Positions 24,685-32,102 of a stretch of DNA of 32,102 bases are shown here, piece after piece (the stretch's first letter is position 1; every line of letters starts with the position of its first letter). Below the pieces are notes generated by a model that was not told the origin of the DNA, searched no databases, and saw nothing but the letters and a program-made list of their open reading frames with translations. Where the stretch lies: the NCBI GenBank assembly GCA_007131745.1, contig SLPX01000423.1, positions 1 through 32,102 on the forward strand, in the 5' to 3' direction. The DNA is from Myxococcales bacterium (GTDB taxonomy: Bacteria > Myxococcota > Polyangia > HGW-17 > SLPX01). Both the position numbers and the translations under genes were made by a program.

Positions 24685-26070
24685 TTAAGTGCTTACAAGG
24701 CGGAGTTGCCGGCTTCGGTTTTGCATTTCCGTCTTTCTTATCGGGTAGTCTCCGGTAAAGCATGCATCGCAGTGATGCTTTCCGGAAGGATCCCCTACGG
24801 CCCACATGAGACCTTCCCTGCTCAGGTAACCGAGAGAATCCGCAGTCGTGTATTGCGCGATTTCTTCGGTGGAATGATTTGCAGCTATCAGTTCTCGACG
24901 GTTAGGCGTGTCGATCCCGTAAAAGCAGGAGTACATCGTCGGAGGCGAAGAAATCCTGAGATGAACTTCTTTTGCACCGGCGTTTCGTATCAGCTTGACG
25001 ATTTTTCGGGATGTTGTGCCTCTAACGATGGAGTCGTCGATGACGATAACGTTTCTGTTGTTCAGTACGCCGGCCACCGCGGATAGTTTCAACTTGACTC
25101 CGAAGAGCCGTATGGATTGTTCCGGTTCTATGAAGGTGCGTCCCACGTAGTGGCTTCGGATCAAGCCCATGGCCAGGGGGATTCCGCTTTCCCTTGCAAA
25201 CCCGAGAGCAGATGTCGTTCCGCTGTCGGGCACCGGCACGACGATGTCCGCGTCCACGCCTTGTTCCTGCGCCAGCCTTTGTCCCATCCGCTCCCTGTCA
25301 AGGTAGACGGACCGGTTTTCCAGGATGGAGTCGGGGCGCGCGAAATAAATCTGTTCAAAGACACAAAATCGCGGGGAGACCGGCGGAAAGGGGTGGAAAC
25401 TCTGAAGACCCCCCTTGTCGATTACCACCATTTCGCCGGGCGCTAATTCACGAATCGTTTCCGCTCCAATCAGTCGAAACGACGAGCTTTCAGACGCAAC
25501 AACAAACGCTCCGTCCAGGCGGCCCAGCACAAGTGGGCGGATGCCCATGGGATCCCGTACAGCGGCCATGACGCCTGATGAAAGAGCGACAATCGCATAT
25601 GTGCCCCGTACTTGGCTTAAAGCGTCCGCTAGTTGTCCGCCCAGGTCCGAAGAGCGGCTTCTGGCCATGAGGTGAATTATAGCCTCGGTATCTGCGGTGG
25701 ATCGAAAAATCGACCCCATGCTTTCCAAGGCGAGTCTCTGGTCTTCTCCGTCGACGATGTTTCCGTTGTGGGCCACTGCAAGGGAACCGTGGATGCAATC
25801 AACCGCGAACGGCTGGGCTTCGGCCAGTCGGGATGCTCCCGCCGTAGAATAGCGGACATGCCCGACTGCAGCCGATCCAGGGAGAAACTTCAATCGTTCG
25901 GATGTGAAAATGTCGCCGACCAGGCCCATATCCCTGATCGAGAAGAGCCGATCCTTATCAGCTGAAACAATTCCCGCGGATTCCTGACCCCTATGCTGGA
26001 TGCCGTGAAGTCCCAGGTAGGTCAGCTTGGCTGCCTCGGGATGTCCGAATATTCCGAATACACCACACAT
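24685..26070 (-). CDS. purF: Amidophosphoribosyltransferase (glutamine PRPP amidotransferase)
   Basis: The first committed step of purine synthesis: PRPP and glutamine to phosphoribosylamine. The 461-residue product starts MCGVFGI, so Cys2 becomes the N-terminal nucleophile after Met removal; there is no Bacillus-type propeptide. [11 protein letters not shown] is the glutaminase region and [16 protein letters not shown] the PRPP-binding loop. Cysteines match the 4Fe-4S ligands of B. subtilis Pur[24 protein letters not shown] and the CDACFTG pair near the C-terminus. It is therefore an iron-sulfur, oxygen-sensitive type. The ATG at 26070 has AGAGG upstream. It is the last gene of the pur cluster, 17 bases after purC. 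Confidence 0.96.
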   Translation of the reverse strand: MCGVFGIFGHPEAAKLTYLGLHGIQHRGQESAGIVSADKDRLFSIRDMGLVGDIFTSERLKFLPGSAAVGHVRYSTAGASRLAEAQPFAVDCIHGSLAVAHNGNIVDGEDQRLALESMGSIFRSTADTEAIIHLMARSRSSDLGGQLADALSQVRGTYAIVALSSGVMAAVRDPMGIRPLVLGRLDGAFVVASESSSFRLIGAETIRELAPGEMVVIDKGGLQSFHPFPPVSPRFCVFEQIYFARPDSILENRSVYLDRERMGQRLAQEQGVDADIVVPVPDSGTTSALGFARESGIPLAMGLIRSHYVGRTFIEPEQSIRLFGVKLKLSAVAGVLNNRNVIVIDDSIVRGTTSRKIVKLIRNAGAKEVHLRISSPPTMYSCFYGIDTPNRRELIAANHSTEEIAQYTTADSLGYLSREGLMWAVGDPSGKHHCDACFTGDYPIRKTEMQNRSRQLRLVST

Positions 26071-26087
26071 GCAACCTCTTTTCAGGA

Positions 26088-27092
26088 CTATTCCAGTCCC
26101 AAGTTCGACTTCAGCCTTGAAAACGGTTCCTGCATGTCGGTTTGCAGGTTTTCTCCGGTTACATCTTTGTATAAACCCAGGTACCGAAGCGATGCTTCGA
26201 GCCTTACTTCATCAGGAAGGTCGGGTGGGGAGCCGTCTCCCGAAAACCCCATTTCTTCCCGAAGGTATCTCCGTACGTATTCCTTGTCGAGCGAGCGAGG
26301 GTCAAGACCCTGTGAGTGGCGGGTTTCATAGTCGTCGGCATACCAATACCGCGAGGAGTCGGGAGTGTGAACTTCGTCTATGAGCACGATCTTCCCTTCA
26401 CTGTTCATGCCGAATTCATATTTCGTGTCTACGAGAATGAGTCCTCTTTGGGCCGCGGTTTTCTGTCCGAAACGGAACAACGTTGTCGCGTATTCCTCCA
26501 TTTCATCGAATTGCTTTTCAGAGATTTTCCCCATCGACAGAATTTCCTCTTTTGAAACCGACTTGTCATGTTCACCGTGGGCCGCCTTGGTGGAAGGTGT
26601 TAGCAGCGGGGTTTCCAGTTTTTGGTGTTTTTTCATGCCTTCGGGCAAACTATGGCCGCAAAAAACCCTGTCTCCTCGTTCATAAGCTCGCCAGATAGAA
26701 GTTTCTCCGGACCCGGTGAGATACCCCCTCATGACCATTTCCACTGGAAACGGTCGGCACTCCTGGGCTGCCAGGACGTTTGGGTCGGGAACGTCTATCA
26801 CATGGTTCGGAGCGATGTCCTTTGTTAAATCGAACCAGAAGACGGATACAGCGTTTAGCACCTGACCCTTCAGGGGAATTGTTCCCACTACCACGTCGAA
26901 CGCGGAGATTCTGTCGGTTACGATAATGTACCGGGTGTTTCCCTTTACGTAACAATCCCGGACCTTTCCTCTTTGCAGTTCACCGAGTTGGGGAAAGTCG
27001 GTTGTTGTCAGGGTGTTTTGAAGCATCCCGCGCAGGGCTGACGGATCCACTGCAGCACCTTCTTTGAAGTTAGTTTCGAAATCTTTGTTCAT
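26088..27092 (-). CDS. purC: Phosphoribosylaminoimidazole-succinocarboxamide synthase (SAICAR synthetase)
   Basis: It joins CAIR and aspartate with ATP to make SAICAR. The product is 334 residues from the ATG at 27092; the GTG at 27098 is rejected because it is part of the GAGGTG ribosome binding site. The length fits the longer yeast-like SAICAR synthetases rather than the 240-residue E. coli form. Recognisable parts are [54 protein letters not shown] and [14 protein letters not shown]. The following enzyme in the pathway, PurB, is encoded just upstream in the same operon. Confidence 0.96.
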   Translation of the reverse strand: MNKDFETNFKEGAAVDPSALRGMLQNTLTTTDFPQLGELQRGKVRDCYVKGNTRYIIVTDRISAFDVVVGTIPLKGQVLNAVSVFWFDLTKDIAPNHVIDVPDPNVLAAQECRPFPVEMVMRGYLTGSGETSIWRAYERGDRVFCGHSLPEGMKKHQKLETPLLTPSTKAAHGEHDKSVSKEEILSMGKISEKQFDEMEEYATTLFRFGQKTAAQRGLILVDTKYEFGMNSEGKIVLIDEVHTPDSSRYWYADDYETRHSQGLDPRSLDKEYVRRYLREEMGFSGDGSPPDLPDEVRLEASLRYLGLYKDVTGENLQTDMQEPFSRLKSNLGLE

Positions 27093-27161
27093 TTGCACCT
27101 CGGTTTTGCAGCTTTTAAACGGTTATTTGTCATGAACACATACGAGTATATGTCCGGATGA

Positions 27162-28469
27162 TCAATCAGGCGCAAGGGCCTTTTCATAGATTTCACTTGT
27201 GTGCCTGAGATGATGTTTCAAGTCAAAGAGTTTCTCGATTTTTTCGCCAGGTAGTTTTTCCGCGATATTCTTGTTTTTTTTCAAAGCATTTTTGAATGAC
27301 AAGGCACCCCGGCTTTCATGAGCCTCCATCGCGCATTTCTGGACCTGTTCATAGGCCTCCTGTCTGCCGAGGCCCGTTTTGATCAGCGCAAGCATCACGG
27401 CTTCGCTGAACACGAGCCCGCCGGTGATATCCAGATTTTTTTTCATGCGCTCCTTGTCTATGACAAGTCCCTTCACCAAGGATTCAGCCCGGTGGAGCAT
27501 GAAATGTAGCACTGTTGTAGCGTCCGGAAACGCAACCCGTTCCACTGAAGAATGGCTTATATCCCGCTCGTGCCACAAGGCGATGTTTTCAATCGACGAA
27601 ACAAGGTGGCTCCTTACGACGCGTGCCAATCCGCAGAGATTTTCACTCAGAATGGGGTTTTTCTTGTGAGGCATCGCGGATGAGCCCTTTTGGCCCTTGG
27701 TGAATGCTTCTGATGCCTCGGCTGTTTCAGTGCGTTGCCATCCTCTCACTGTAAGCGCTATCTTTTCGATTTCACCAGCGGTAATGGAAAGAGCGGCCAT
27801 GACTTCCGCGTGACGATCTCTTTGTACTATCTGGGTCGCTGGTATCTCCGGGGTTAAGCCGAGAGACGCAAGCGCCTCCTTCTCGACCGTGGGTGGAAAA
27901 TTGGAATAAGTGCCGACTGCACCCGATATTTTGCCGACGGATATGGCTTTCATAGCGCGGCGCAACCGATGCAGATTTCTGTCCATTTCAGTATACCAAA
28001 GCGCGAACGTTAGGCCGCACAAGGTGGGCTCAGCGTGTATTCCGTGAGTTCGACCCACCATGACTGTGTCCTTGTGTTCCAAAGATCGCTCTCGCAAGAC
28101 GGTTTTTAACGACTCGGCTTTTTCGATGATCAGCTCCATGGCTTCCCTCGTTTGGAGAGCGAGCGCGGTGTCCAATACATCCGAGGATGTCATGCCGAGA
28201 TGCAACCAGCGAGCCGGTGGGCCTGCTAACTCTTCCACGTGCGTCAGAAAAGCAATTACATCGTGTTTTGTGCGAGCTTCAATGGTTTCGATTCGGGCCG
28301 GGTCCAGTTTTTCCATGAACGGTACGATCTGGTCGGCGGTACCCTCCGGTACGATCCCGGTTTTTTCCATTGCGCGGCATGCGGCCAACTCCACCAGCAG
28401 CCATTTTTTGTATCGGTTCGAATCAGACCATATCTGCATCATCTCGGGACGGGTGTATCGTGAAATCAT
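27162..28469 (-). CDS. purB: Adenylosuccinate lyase
   Basis: A fumarase/aspartase-superfamily enzyme that releases fumarate from SAICAR and from adenylosuccinate, so it acts both in the main purine path and in AMP formation. It has 435 residues, the usual bacterial length. Motifs are MTSSDVLDTALALQ, GRTHGIHAEP (catalytic His) and the family signature GSSAMPHKKNPILSENLCG with its catalytic Ser loop. The ATG at 28469 shares its A with the TAA stop of the upstream GNAT gene (TAATG), and AGGAG lies 6 nt upstream inside that gene, so translation is likely coupled. Confidence 0.97.
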   Translation of the reverse strand: MISRYTRPEMMQIWSDSNRYKKWLLVELAACRAMEKTGIVPEGTADQIVPFMEKLDPARIETIEARTKHDVIAFLTHVEELAGPPARWLHLGMTSSDVLDTALALQTREAMELIIEKAESLKTVLRERSLEHKDTVMVGRTHGIHAEPTLCGLTFALWYTEMDRNLHRLRRAMKAISVGKISGAVGTYSNFPPTVEKEALASLGLTPEIPATQIVQRDRHAEVMAALSITAGEIEKIALTVRGWQRTETAEASEAFTKGQKGSSAMPHKKNPILSENLCGLARVVRSHLVSSIENIALWHERDISHSSVERVAFPDATTVLHFMLHRAESLVKGLVIDKERMKKNLDITGGLVFSEAVMLALIKTGLGRQEAYEQVQKCAMEAHESRGALSFKNALKKNKNIAEKLPGEKIEKLFDLKHHLRHTSEIYEKALAPD

Positions 28470-28993
28470 TATTCACTCCTGGTTCGGGCCGTTTGATCCG
28501 GCCGGCTTTTAAGACAGCGGCTCATTACGAGCGCTCTTTGCCCCCCGCTGTAGTTTCCGGTTTCCCGGCCGTCAAGCTCAAAACCCAAACGCCGGAAAAA
28601 CTTTATTGCACGGTTGTTTGTGTGTGCGACGGTAAGCTGTATTTCGGCATGACAGCTTTTTTCAGCCAGAGTATCCATGAATCGAAGCAAATGTTCAAAC
28701 AGGGCCGTACCAACCCCCCGACCTTGGTGCCTGGTTGTAACCGCCACGGACAAGACATCGGCGTTTAGAACGCGCGTCTTCTTCAGTTTCTTTTCGTCGA
28801 TAAAAACCTGGATAAACCCTGCGAAATCTTCGTCTATTTCGTAGATGAAAGTTTTCACGAATTCACACAGCAAGTAACCGGGAAGTATCTCCGTGTAGTC
28901 GCCGTAAATGGAAAAAACTTCGCTCGAAATCCTTGACAATGCAAAGTAGTCGGCCGCAGAACCCGCTCTTATTCGTCCCTTTTTTTCGATCAC
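28469..28993 (-). CDS. GNAT-family N-acetyltransferase
   Basis: A 174-residue single-domain GNAT protein. Motif A is VAVTTRHQGRGVGTALFEHLL at about 84-103, with the acetyl-CoA pyrophosphate loop QGRGVG. Motif B is NNRAIKFFRRLGFE at about 126-139. It resembles RimI-like amino-group acetyltransferases, but the acceptor cannot be told. The start is a GTG at 28993 with GGAG about 10 nt upstream; no later ATG is plausible. It opens the pur operon and its stop overlaps purB by one base. A role tied to purine synthesis is not known to me, so it may simply share the promoter. Confidence 0.88.
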   Translation of the reverse strand: MIEKKGRIRAGSAADYFALSRISSEVFSIYGDYTEILPGYLLCEFVKTFIYEIDEDFAGFIQVFIDEKKLKKTRVLNADVLSVAVTTRHQGRGVGTALFEHLLRFMDTLAEKSCHAEIQLTVAHTNNRAIKFFRRLGFELDGRETGNYSGGQRALVMSRCLKSRPDQTARTRSE

Positions 28994-29303
28994 ACTCCAA
29001 GATCTCCGTCCAGGGTCAACACTAAAAGTCTCAATCTCTTTTTCGACCGTTACAAGTGAATATTTCTTGAAATGTCACTTTTTTTCCCATGTCAAGGTTT
29101 TCTATGTCGGAACCGGGTAGGTCCGACTCGAAAAATCCCTCCTTTTTAAAACATCTTTCCATTATTCCGCTGCTATTCCGCTACGGGGGATTATAGACAG
29201 TTGAGTGGCGGCCTTGGCTTCTTTACTCTCAAGGCATAGAGTGTTAGATTTAATACATCGGCAGGGGGGTAAGAGATAGTTCATAGATGAATGGAGGATG
29301 AAA
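28994..29303. promoter_or_regulatory. Divergent promoter region of the GNAT-purBCF operon and the DUF6629-like gene
   Basis: 310 bases between divergent genes. On the minus strand TTGACA (plus-strand tgtcaa, 29090-29095) is followed after 17 bp by TTTCAA, a strong -35 with a weak -10, and is the likely promoter for GNAT-purB-purC-purF. A 6-bp inverted repeat (GTCGGA ... TCCGAC) lies about 10 bases further upstream of it near 29107-29128 and might bind a regulator. I do not see a PurR-type palindrome. Confidence 0.4.
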
Positions 29304-29987
29304 ATGTGCTTTTCGCCGACTGCCAGTTTTGCCGCAAGCGCTGCTTTGGTTCCCCTTGGTGGGTATAGCGCAAGAGAGAGCCTGAAAATAAACAGAAAAT
29401 ACATTGCCTTGGCGTTATTGCCGCTGATATTCGGCATTCAGCAGTTCACTGAAGGATTTGTTTGGCTGGGACTACTGAATCAGAATGAAACACAAGTAAA
29501 GATTTTTTCATACCTGTTCCTGTTTTTTGCATTTGGCTTGTGGCCTTTTTATGTGCCCTTCATGGTCTGGAACATAGAAAAGGAAAAAACGTGGAGAAGG
29601 AAGGTTCTGCTTGTGCTGACTTTTGCAGGAGCTGTAGTCGGTGTATTGGTCTATGTTCCATTGATCATTGGAACGACACTTTTCACCACAAGGATTTGCA
29701 ATGACTGCATAGCCTACGAAACGTCCCGAGGGGATTTGCACAGAAACATCTATACTCTCATGTACTTAGTGGTGACGGTAACACCGTTTTTTCTGGCGAG
29801 TAACAAGAAAATACTCGTTTTCGGGGGTCTCATCGTCGGGTCTATAATTATTACTCTTTACTTCTATAGTTTTGCGTTTTTCTCGGTTTGGTGTTTTTTC
29901 GCTGCGGTGCTTTCGGCTTACATCGTGTATGTCATAAAAACAGAGGATCAGCGAACAGAGACACAGGAAGCAGCAGTTTCCGGCTAG
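29304..29987 (+). CDS. DUF6629-like integral membrane protein
   Basis: A 227-residue membrane protein. The ATG at 29304 is preferred over the one at 29298 because GGAGG (29293-29297) then has 6-nt spacing and the product begins MCFSPTASF, the conserved N-terminus I recall for this family. It also has LLPLIFGIQQFTEGFVWLGL. About seven hydrophobic segments are visible, and a CNDCIAYE Cys pair lies in a loop at about 133-140. No function has been assigned to the family as far as I know. It stands alone, convergent with the coiled-coil gene across an AT-rich gap. Confidence 0.85.
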   Translation: MCFSPTASFAASAALVPLGGYSARESLKINRKYIALALLPLIFGIQQFTEGFVWLGLLNQNETQVKIFSYLFLFFAFGLWPFYVPFMVWNIEKEKTWRRKVLLVLTFAGAVVGVLVYVPLIIGTTLFTTRICNDCIAYETSRGDLHRNIYTLMYLVVTVTPFFLASNKKILVFGGLIVGSIIITLYFYSFAFFSVWCFFAAVLSAYIVYVIKTEDQRTETQEAAVSG

Positions 29988-30415
29988 AAGTTAAGTAAAG
30001 GGCCGTCCATGCTCAGCAATGTTCCGATTGTCGGCTGAGGAGTGATAATAGTATCATAATATACATACAATTAGACAAAAGATTATATATCAAAAACAAA
30101 TAAGCAAAAATAAGTTATTATATGGATACAAGACAAGCAATTGTCTTTAATATGTATTTTATTGTGCTACAAAAAAATGCAAGAAGTTATTTTACAATAA
30201 TTAACACAATAAAAAGTTACAAAACACAAAAAACAAACATAAGTGCACAAAACACATATAACATAGCATAAAAGAATATAAATTATACCAAATGAGCTTA
30301 AAGCGTTGTTTTTGCCGTTTGCCTTTTCTTTTTGAGAGGATTTCAAGGCGCAAAAACTGATGGTCCTTCTACACCCGACCGGGAAAACACGCAAATTTTG
30401 AGTTCCACAGCGTAT
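29988..30415. other. AT-rich gap between convergent genes with A/C-skewed strand
   Basis: 428 bases with no credible gene. About 30050-30300 is very AT-rich, far above the rest of the window. The plus strand from about 30210 to 30290 is made mainly of A and C with few G. The 10-mer acaaaacaca occurs at 30219-30228 and 30247-30256. A CTCAGC/GCTGAG 6-bp hairpin near 30010-30045 may end the DUF6629-like transcript. On the minus strand a TATAAT (30282-30287) has no matching -35. Confidence 0.5.
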
Positions 30416-31243
30416 TTAGTTTTCGGATTCTGTTTCAGGCTTTGCAAAATTCTCTTCGTCTGTGGATTCGTTTTTGTCCGGGATATCGCCTTGGTTCTGT
30501 GATGTTTGTTTTGACAGCCTGATATCAAAATCCTGAATGCTTGAGGCAGTTCTGATTTTTTCCAAGCGATCGGCTGTCACCAGACTGAACAAGAGTGAAA
30601 CTTGCTGCTGATAGATGTCCGCGATGCGTTTGAGATCTGTTTGGGATGACTGCACCATTTCATGGAATGTGTCTCCCTCTTTTCTTTCGATATTTTCAAC
30701 GATCTCACAGAATTCGCTATTCAGGGATTTTTCCTTGTTTTCTGCTTCCTGACTGAATCGTTCCCTGATTTTTTCTAATTCACCATGCACGTCATTGAGA
30801 AGTTTTTTTCGGAGGGTTTCCAGTTTTGCAGAGGCCCTTTCTTCAGCACTCTGTATCTTGGCGGCTGCTTCTTCAAACGCTTGGGCAATATCTTGCTCCC
30901 GCTGTGCAACAATTTCCTGTCTGGATTCACGAAATTGTTGCAACATCCCCACTAACTCCAATATTTCGGGTGTTTCGGAAGCTTGCTTGGCGATTTCCTC
31001 AAGCCTTCCGGAACGTGCTTCTATAATTTCATGCAAGTTGGTTTGGAAAAAATCTACCTTTTCGGTTCCGGAGTTGAATATGGATTCTCTTTTCTCATCG
31101 ATTTCATCTTGTCCGGATCGGAACAAGACAGACTGCTCCGGATCCAGTTTGACCACAATGCCCCCAATCTCTACGGATTCTACTGATTCGTCATCGTGAT
31201 AACTCGAATCGGAATCTTTTTTGTCGGTCCATGGCCAGCGCAT
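30416..31243 (-). CDS. Coiled-coil protein of unknown function
   Basis: 275 residues from the ATG at 31243, which has AGGAGG with 5-nt spacing; a longer TTG start at 31321 has none. The product begins MRWPWTDKKD, is acidic for 60 residues, then forms a long heptad-rich, Glu/Lys/Gln-rich helix from about 75 to 230 (ESRQEIVAQREQDIAQAFEE, ERASAKLETLRKKLLNDVHG), and ends in a disordered acidic tail. There is no signal peptide or membrane segment, so it is probably cytoplasmic and oligomeric. It is divergent from a PilT-like gene, and a scaffold role in motility would be a guess. Confidence 0.8.
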   Translation of the reverse strand: MRWPWTDKKDSDSSYHDDESVESVEIGGIVVKLDPEQSVLFRSGQDEIDEKRESIFNSGTEKVDFFQTNLHEIIEARSGRLEEIAKQASETPEILELVGMLQQFRESRQEIVAQREQDIAQAFEEAAAKIQSAEERASAKLETLRKKLLNDVHGELEKIRERFSQEAENKEKSLNSEFCEIVENIERKEGDTFHEMVQSSQTDLKRIADIYQQQVSLLFSLVTADRLEKIRTASSIQDFDIRLSKQTSQNQGDIPDKNESTDEENFAKPETESEN

Positions 31244-31292
31244 TAAAGCCTCCTGTTTGTTTGGAAATCTTTTTCTTTTTCCTCTTCTCTGC

Positions 31293-31321
31293 ATTGTAGT
31301 AGTTGTTTGCTGTAAGAACAA
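31293..31321 (-). promoter_or_regulatory. Promoter candidate for the coiled-coil gene
   Basis: On the minus strand TTGTTC (plus 31316-31321), a 17-bp spacer and TACAAT (31293-31298). The -10 is good (5 of 6) and the -35 weak. It leaves a leader of about 45 nt before the ATG at 31243. Confidence 0.45.
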
Positions 31322-31457
31322 GATCAGTATGAGTTTTGCAAAAATCTTTGTGGATCAGGTTGGGCGGCAGAAAGGTGGTGGTGTTTTTATCGGGCGGGGG
31401 GCGTTAAGGGAGCGGTGGGCGTATTCGTGAATTGACAATGAGATAAAACGGAATGTT

Positions 31458-31485
31458 TTGACGGGGAATTCGGTTTTGATACATT
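31458..31485 (+). promoter_or_regulatory. Promoter candidate for the PilT-like gene
   Basis: TTGACG (31458-31463), 16-bp spacer, TACATT (31480-31485). The start would be near 31492, about 60 nt before the ATG at 31553. Confidence 0.5.
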
Positions 31486-31552
31486 CTGCGTTGAAAACCT
31501 AATCAGCCCCGCCATCAGCCCCGTGGACATGAAGTCGGGGGAGAGGTCAATT

Positions 31553-32102
31553 ATGGCAGCAGTGGATTCCCTACTAAAAATAGTGGTCGAAACAAAAAAC
31601 ACCTTTGGTATCAAGTTGGCGGAAGGGGAGGTGCCCAGACTCCTCACGGTGGAGGGTGAAAGGGAGCTTTCCATGCCACCTCTGAATAAGCTTCTTTTTC
31701 AGAGCTTTTTGGAAGAGCTTTTTGTTAAAAAAGATTTCGATTTGCTTGAAAACGACGGGTTGATTCAGACAAGACATGAGGTTCCGGGGCTGAGTTTTTT
31801 TCGAGTGAAAGTAAAGAAGGATCCCGATTCTTTTTCCGCGGTTTTTAGTCGAGAATCAGGTTCCATGCCGAATGAGGTTGGAAAAAATACAGGCCAAAGG
31901 CCGGGATCCGTAGGAAGAAAAGAGCCTGTGTCCTGCAAGAGAGGGGCGGCTTCCATGGCTTCTTCGGCCAAGGATTTGCATCCCATCTCCGGGGAATCCT
32001 TGTTATCGGCAGGTTCAAAATATCAGCATGGCAACCGTCCGGGCTCAGAGGATAGCGGTGTTATGCGAAGTGAAAGCGGGCTGCATCAGGAGCGTCCTGG
32101 AG
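31553..32102 (+). CDS. PilT/GspE-like N-terminal domain protein (3' end outside window)
   Basis: An open frame from the ATG at 31553 to the right edge (183 residues so far), preceded by a GGGGGAGAGG ribosome binding site. Residues 2-60 (DSLLKIVVETKNTFGIKLAE, VPRLLTVEGERELSMPPLN) follow the pattern of the N-terminal domain of PilT-type twitching ATPases: a helix, a short strand, then x-x-x-G and x-L-x-x-PPL. Motif details differ; the usual ASDLHL is TFGIKL. From about residue 100 on it is a long Ser/Gly/Lys-rich low-complexity linker, unlike standard PilT. The Walker motifs, if present, lie beyond the window. It could instead be a non-ATPase protein with only the PilT-like head. Confidence 0.55.
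   Translation, partial: MAAVDSLLKIVVETKNTFGIKLAEGEVPRLLTVEGERELSMPPLNKLLFQSFLEELFVKKDFDLLENDGLIQTRHEVPGLSFFRVKVKKDPDSFSAVFSRESGSMPNEVGKNTGQRPGSVGRKEPVSCKRGAASMASSAKDLHPISGESLLSAGSKYQHGNRPGSEDSGVMRSESGLHQERPG

Larger units (their letters stand above)
31244..31552. other. Divergent intergenic region, coiled-coil and PilT-like genes
   Basis: 309 bases containing two promoter candidates described separately and a 9-bp direct repeat atcagcccc at 31502-31510 and 31514-31522, just after the predicted rightward transcription start. No coding frame is supported. Confidence 0.4.

Noticed and set aside
30167..30394. 75-codon leftward open frame in the AT-rich block
   Set aside because: Composition is driven by the T/G-rich strand, no ribosome binding site, Cys/Phe/Tyr-rich product typical of chance frames.

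Overview
The window looks like a contig piece from a Gram-negative bacterium. It carries lspA, several lipoproteins, a Tat-exported protein and complex I membrane subunits. The first protein has a lipobox followed by a Cys-x-x-x-Lys-Cys-Asp-Gly stretch, many exported proteins are large acidic lipoproteins, and a PilT-like protein opens at the right edge. Together these suggest a deltaproteobacterial / Myxococcota- or Bradymonadales-like lineage. That placement is inference from recalled family style, not from a search. Most genes are ordinary in composition, but two stretches (about 12.2-16.7 kb and 30.05-30.30 kb) look different.

Layout: (1) 1-922, a partial leftward putative lipoprotein. 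(2) 1257-8142, a rightward operon: a multi-pass membrane protein, then nuoL, nuoM and nuoN joined by 4-nt ATGA overlaps. NuoL has lost nearly all the charged residues that carry protons in canonical complex I and has a C-terminal PKD-like domain. NuoM is partly degenerate and NuoN mostly intact. No other complex I genes are in the window. (3) 8175-11830, leftward ileS-lspA behind a good sigma70-type promoter. LspA carries a long Lys/Asp/Glu tail and IleRS a variant KMSKS loop.

(4) 12203-16684, an accessory patch: a two-gene module of an SMC/ABC-like ATPase and a PIN-type nuclease with a GTGA overlap; a decayed hipBA in which HipA has lost its kinase core in frame and HipB has no standard start; an orphan 69-residue protein; and a serpin pseudogene with a truncated N-terminus and a one-base frameshift. 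(5) 16701-19730, a Tat-exported putative zinc peptidase and a divergent large acidic lipoprotein. (6) 19784-24462, two leftward GT-C-type membrane glycosyltransferase-like proteins, one with an N-terminal PA14-like domain.

(7) 24685-28993, a leftward purine operon: GNAT acetyltransferase, purB, purC, purF, the first two coupled by a TAATG junction. (8) 29304-32102, a DUF6629-like membrane protein, a very AT-rich gap, a leftward coiled-coil protein, and a divergent rightward PilT-like protein cut by the window edge.

The leading candidates for something undescribed are the degenerate NuoL-PKD/NuoM/NuoN cassette with its unknown membrane partner, and the ATPase-PIN pair. No tRNA, rRNA, CRISPR array or insertion sequence was found.
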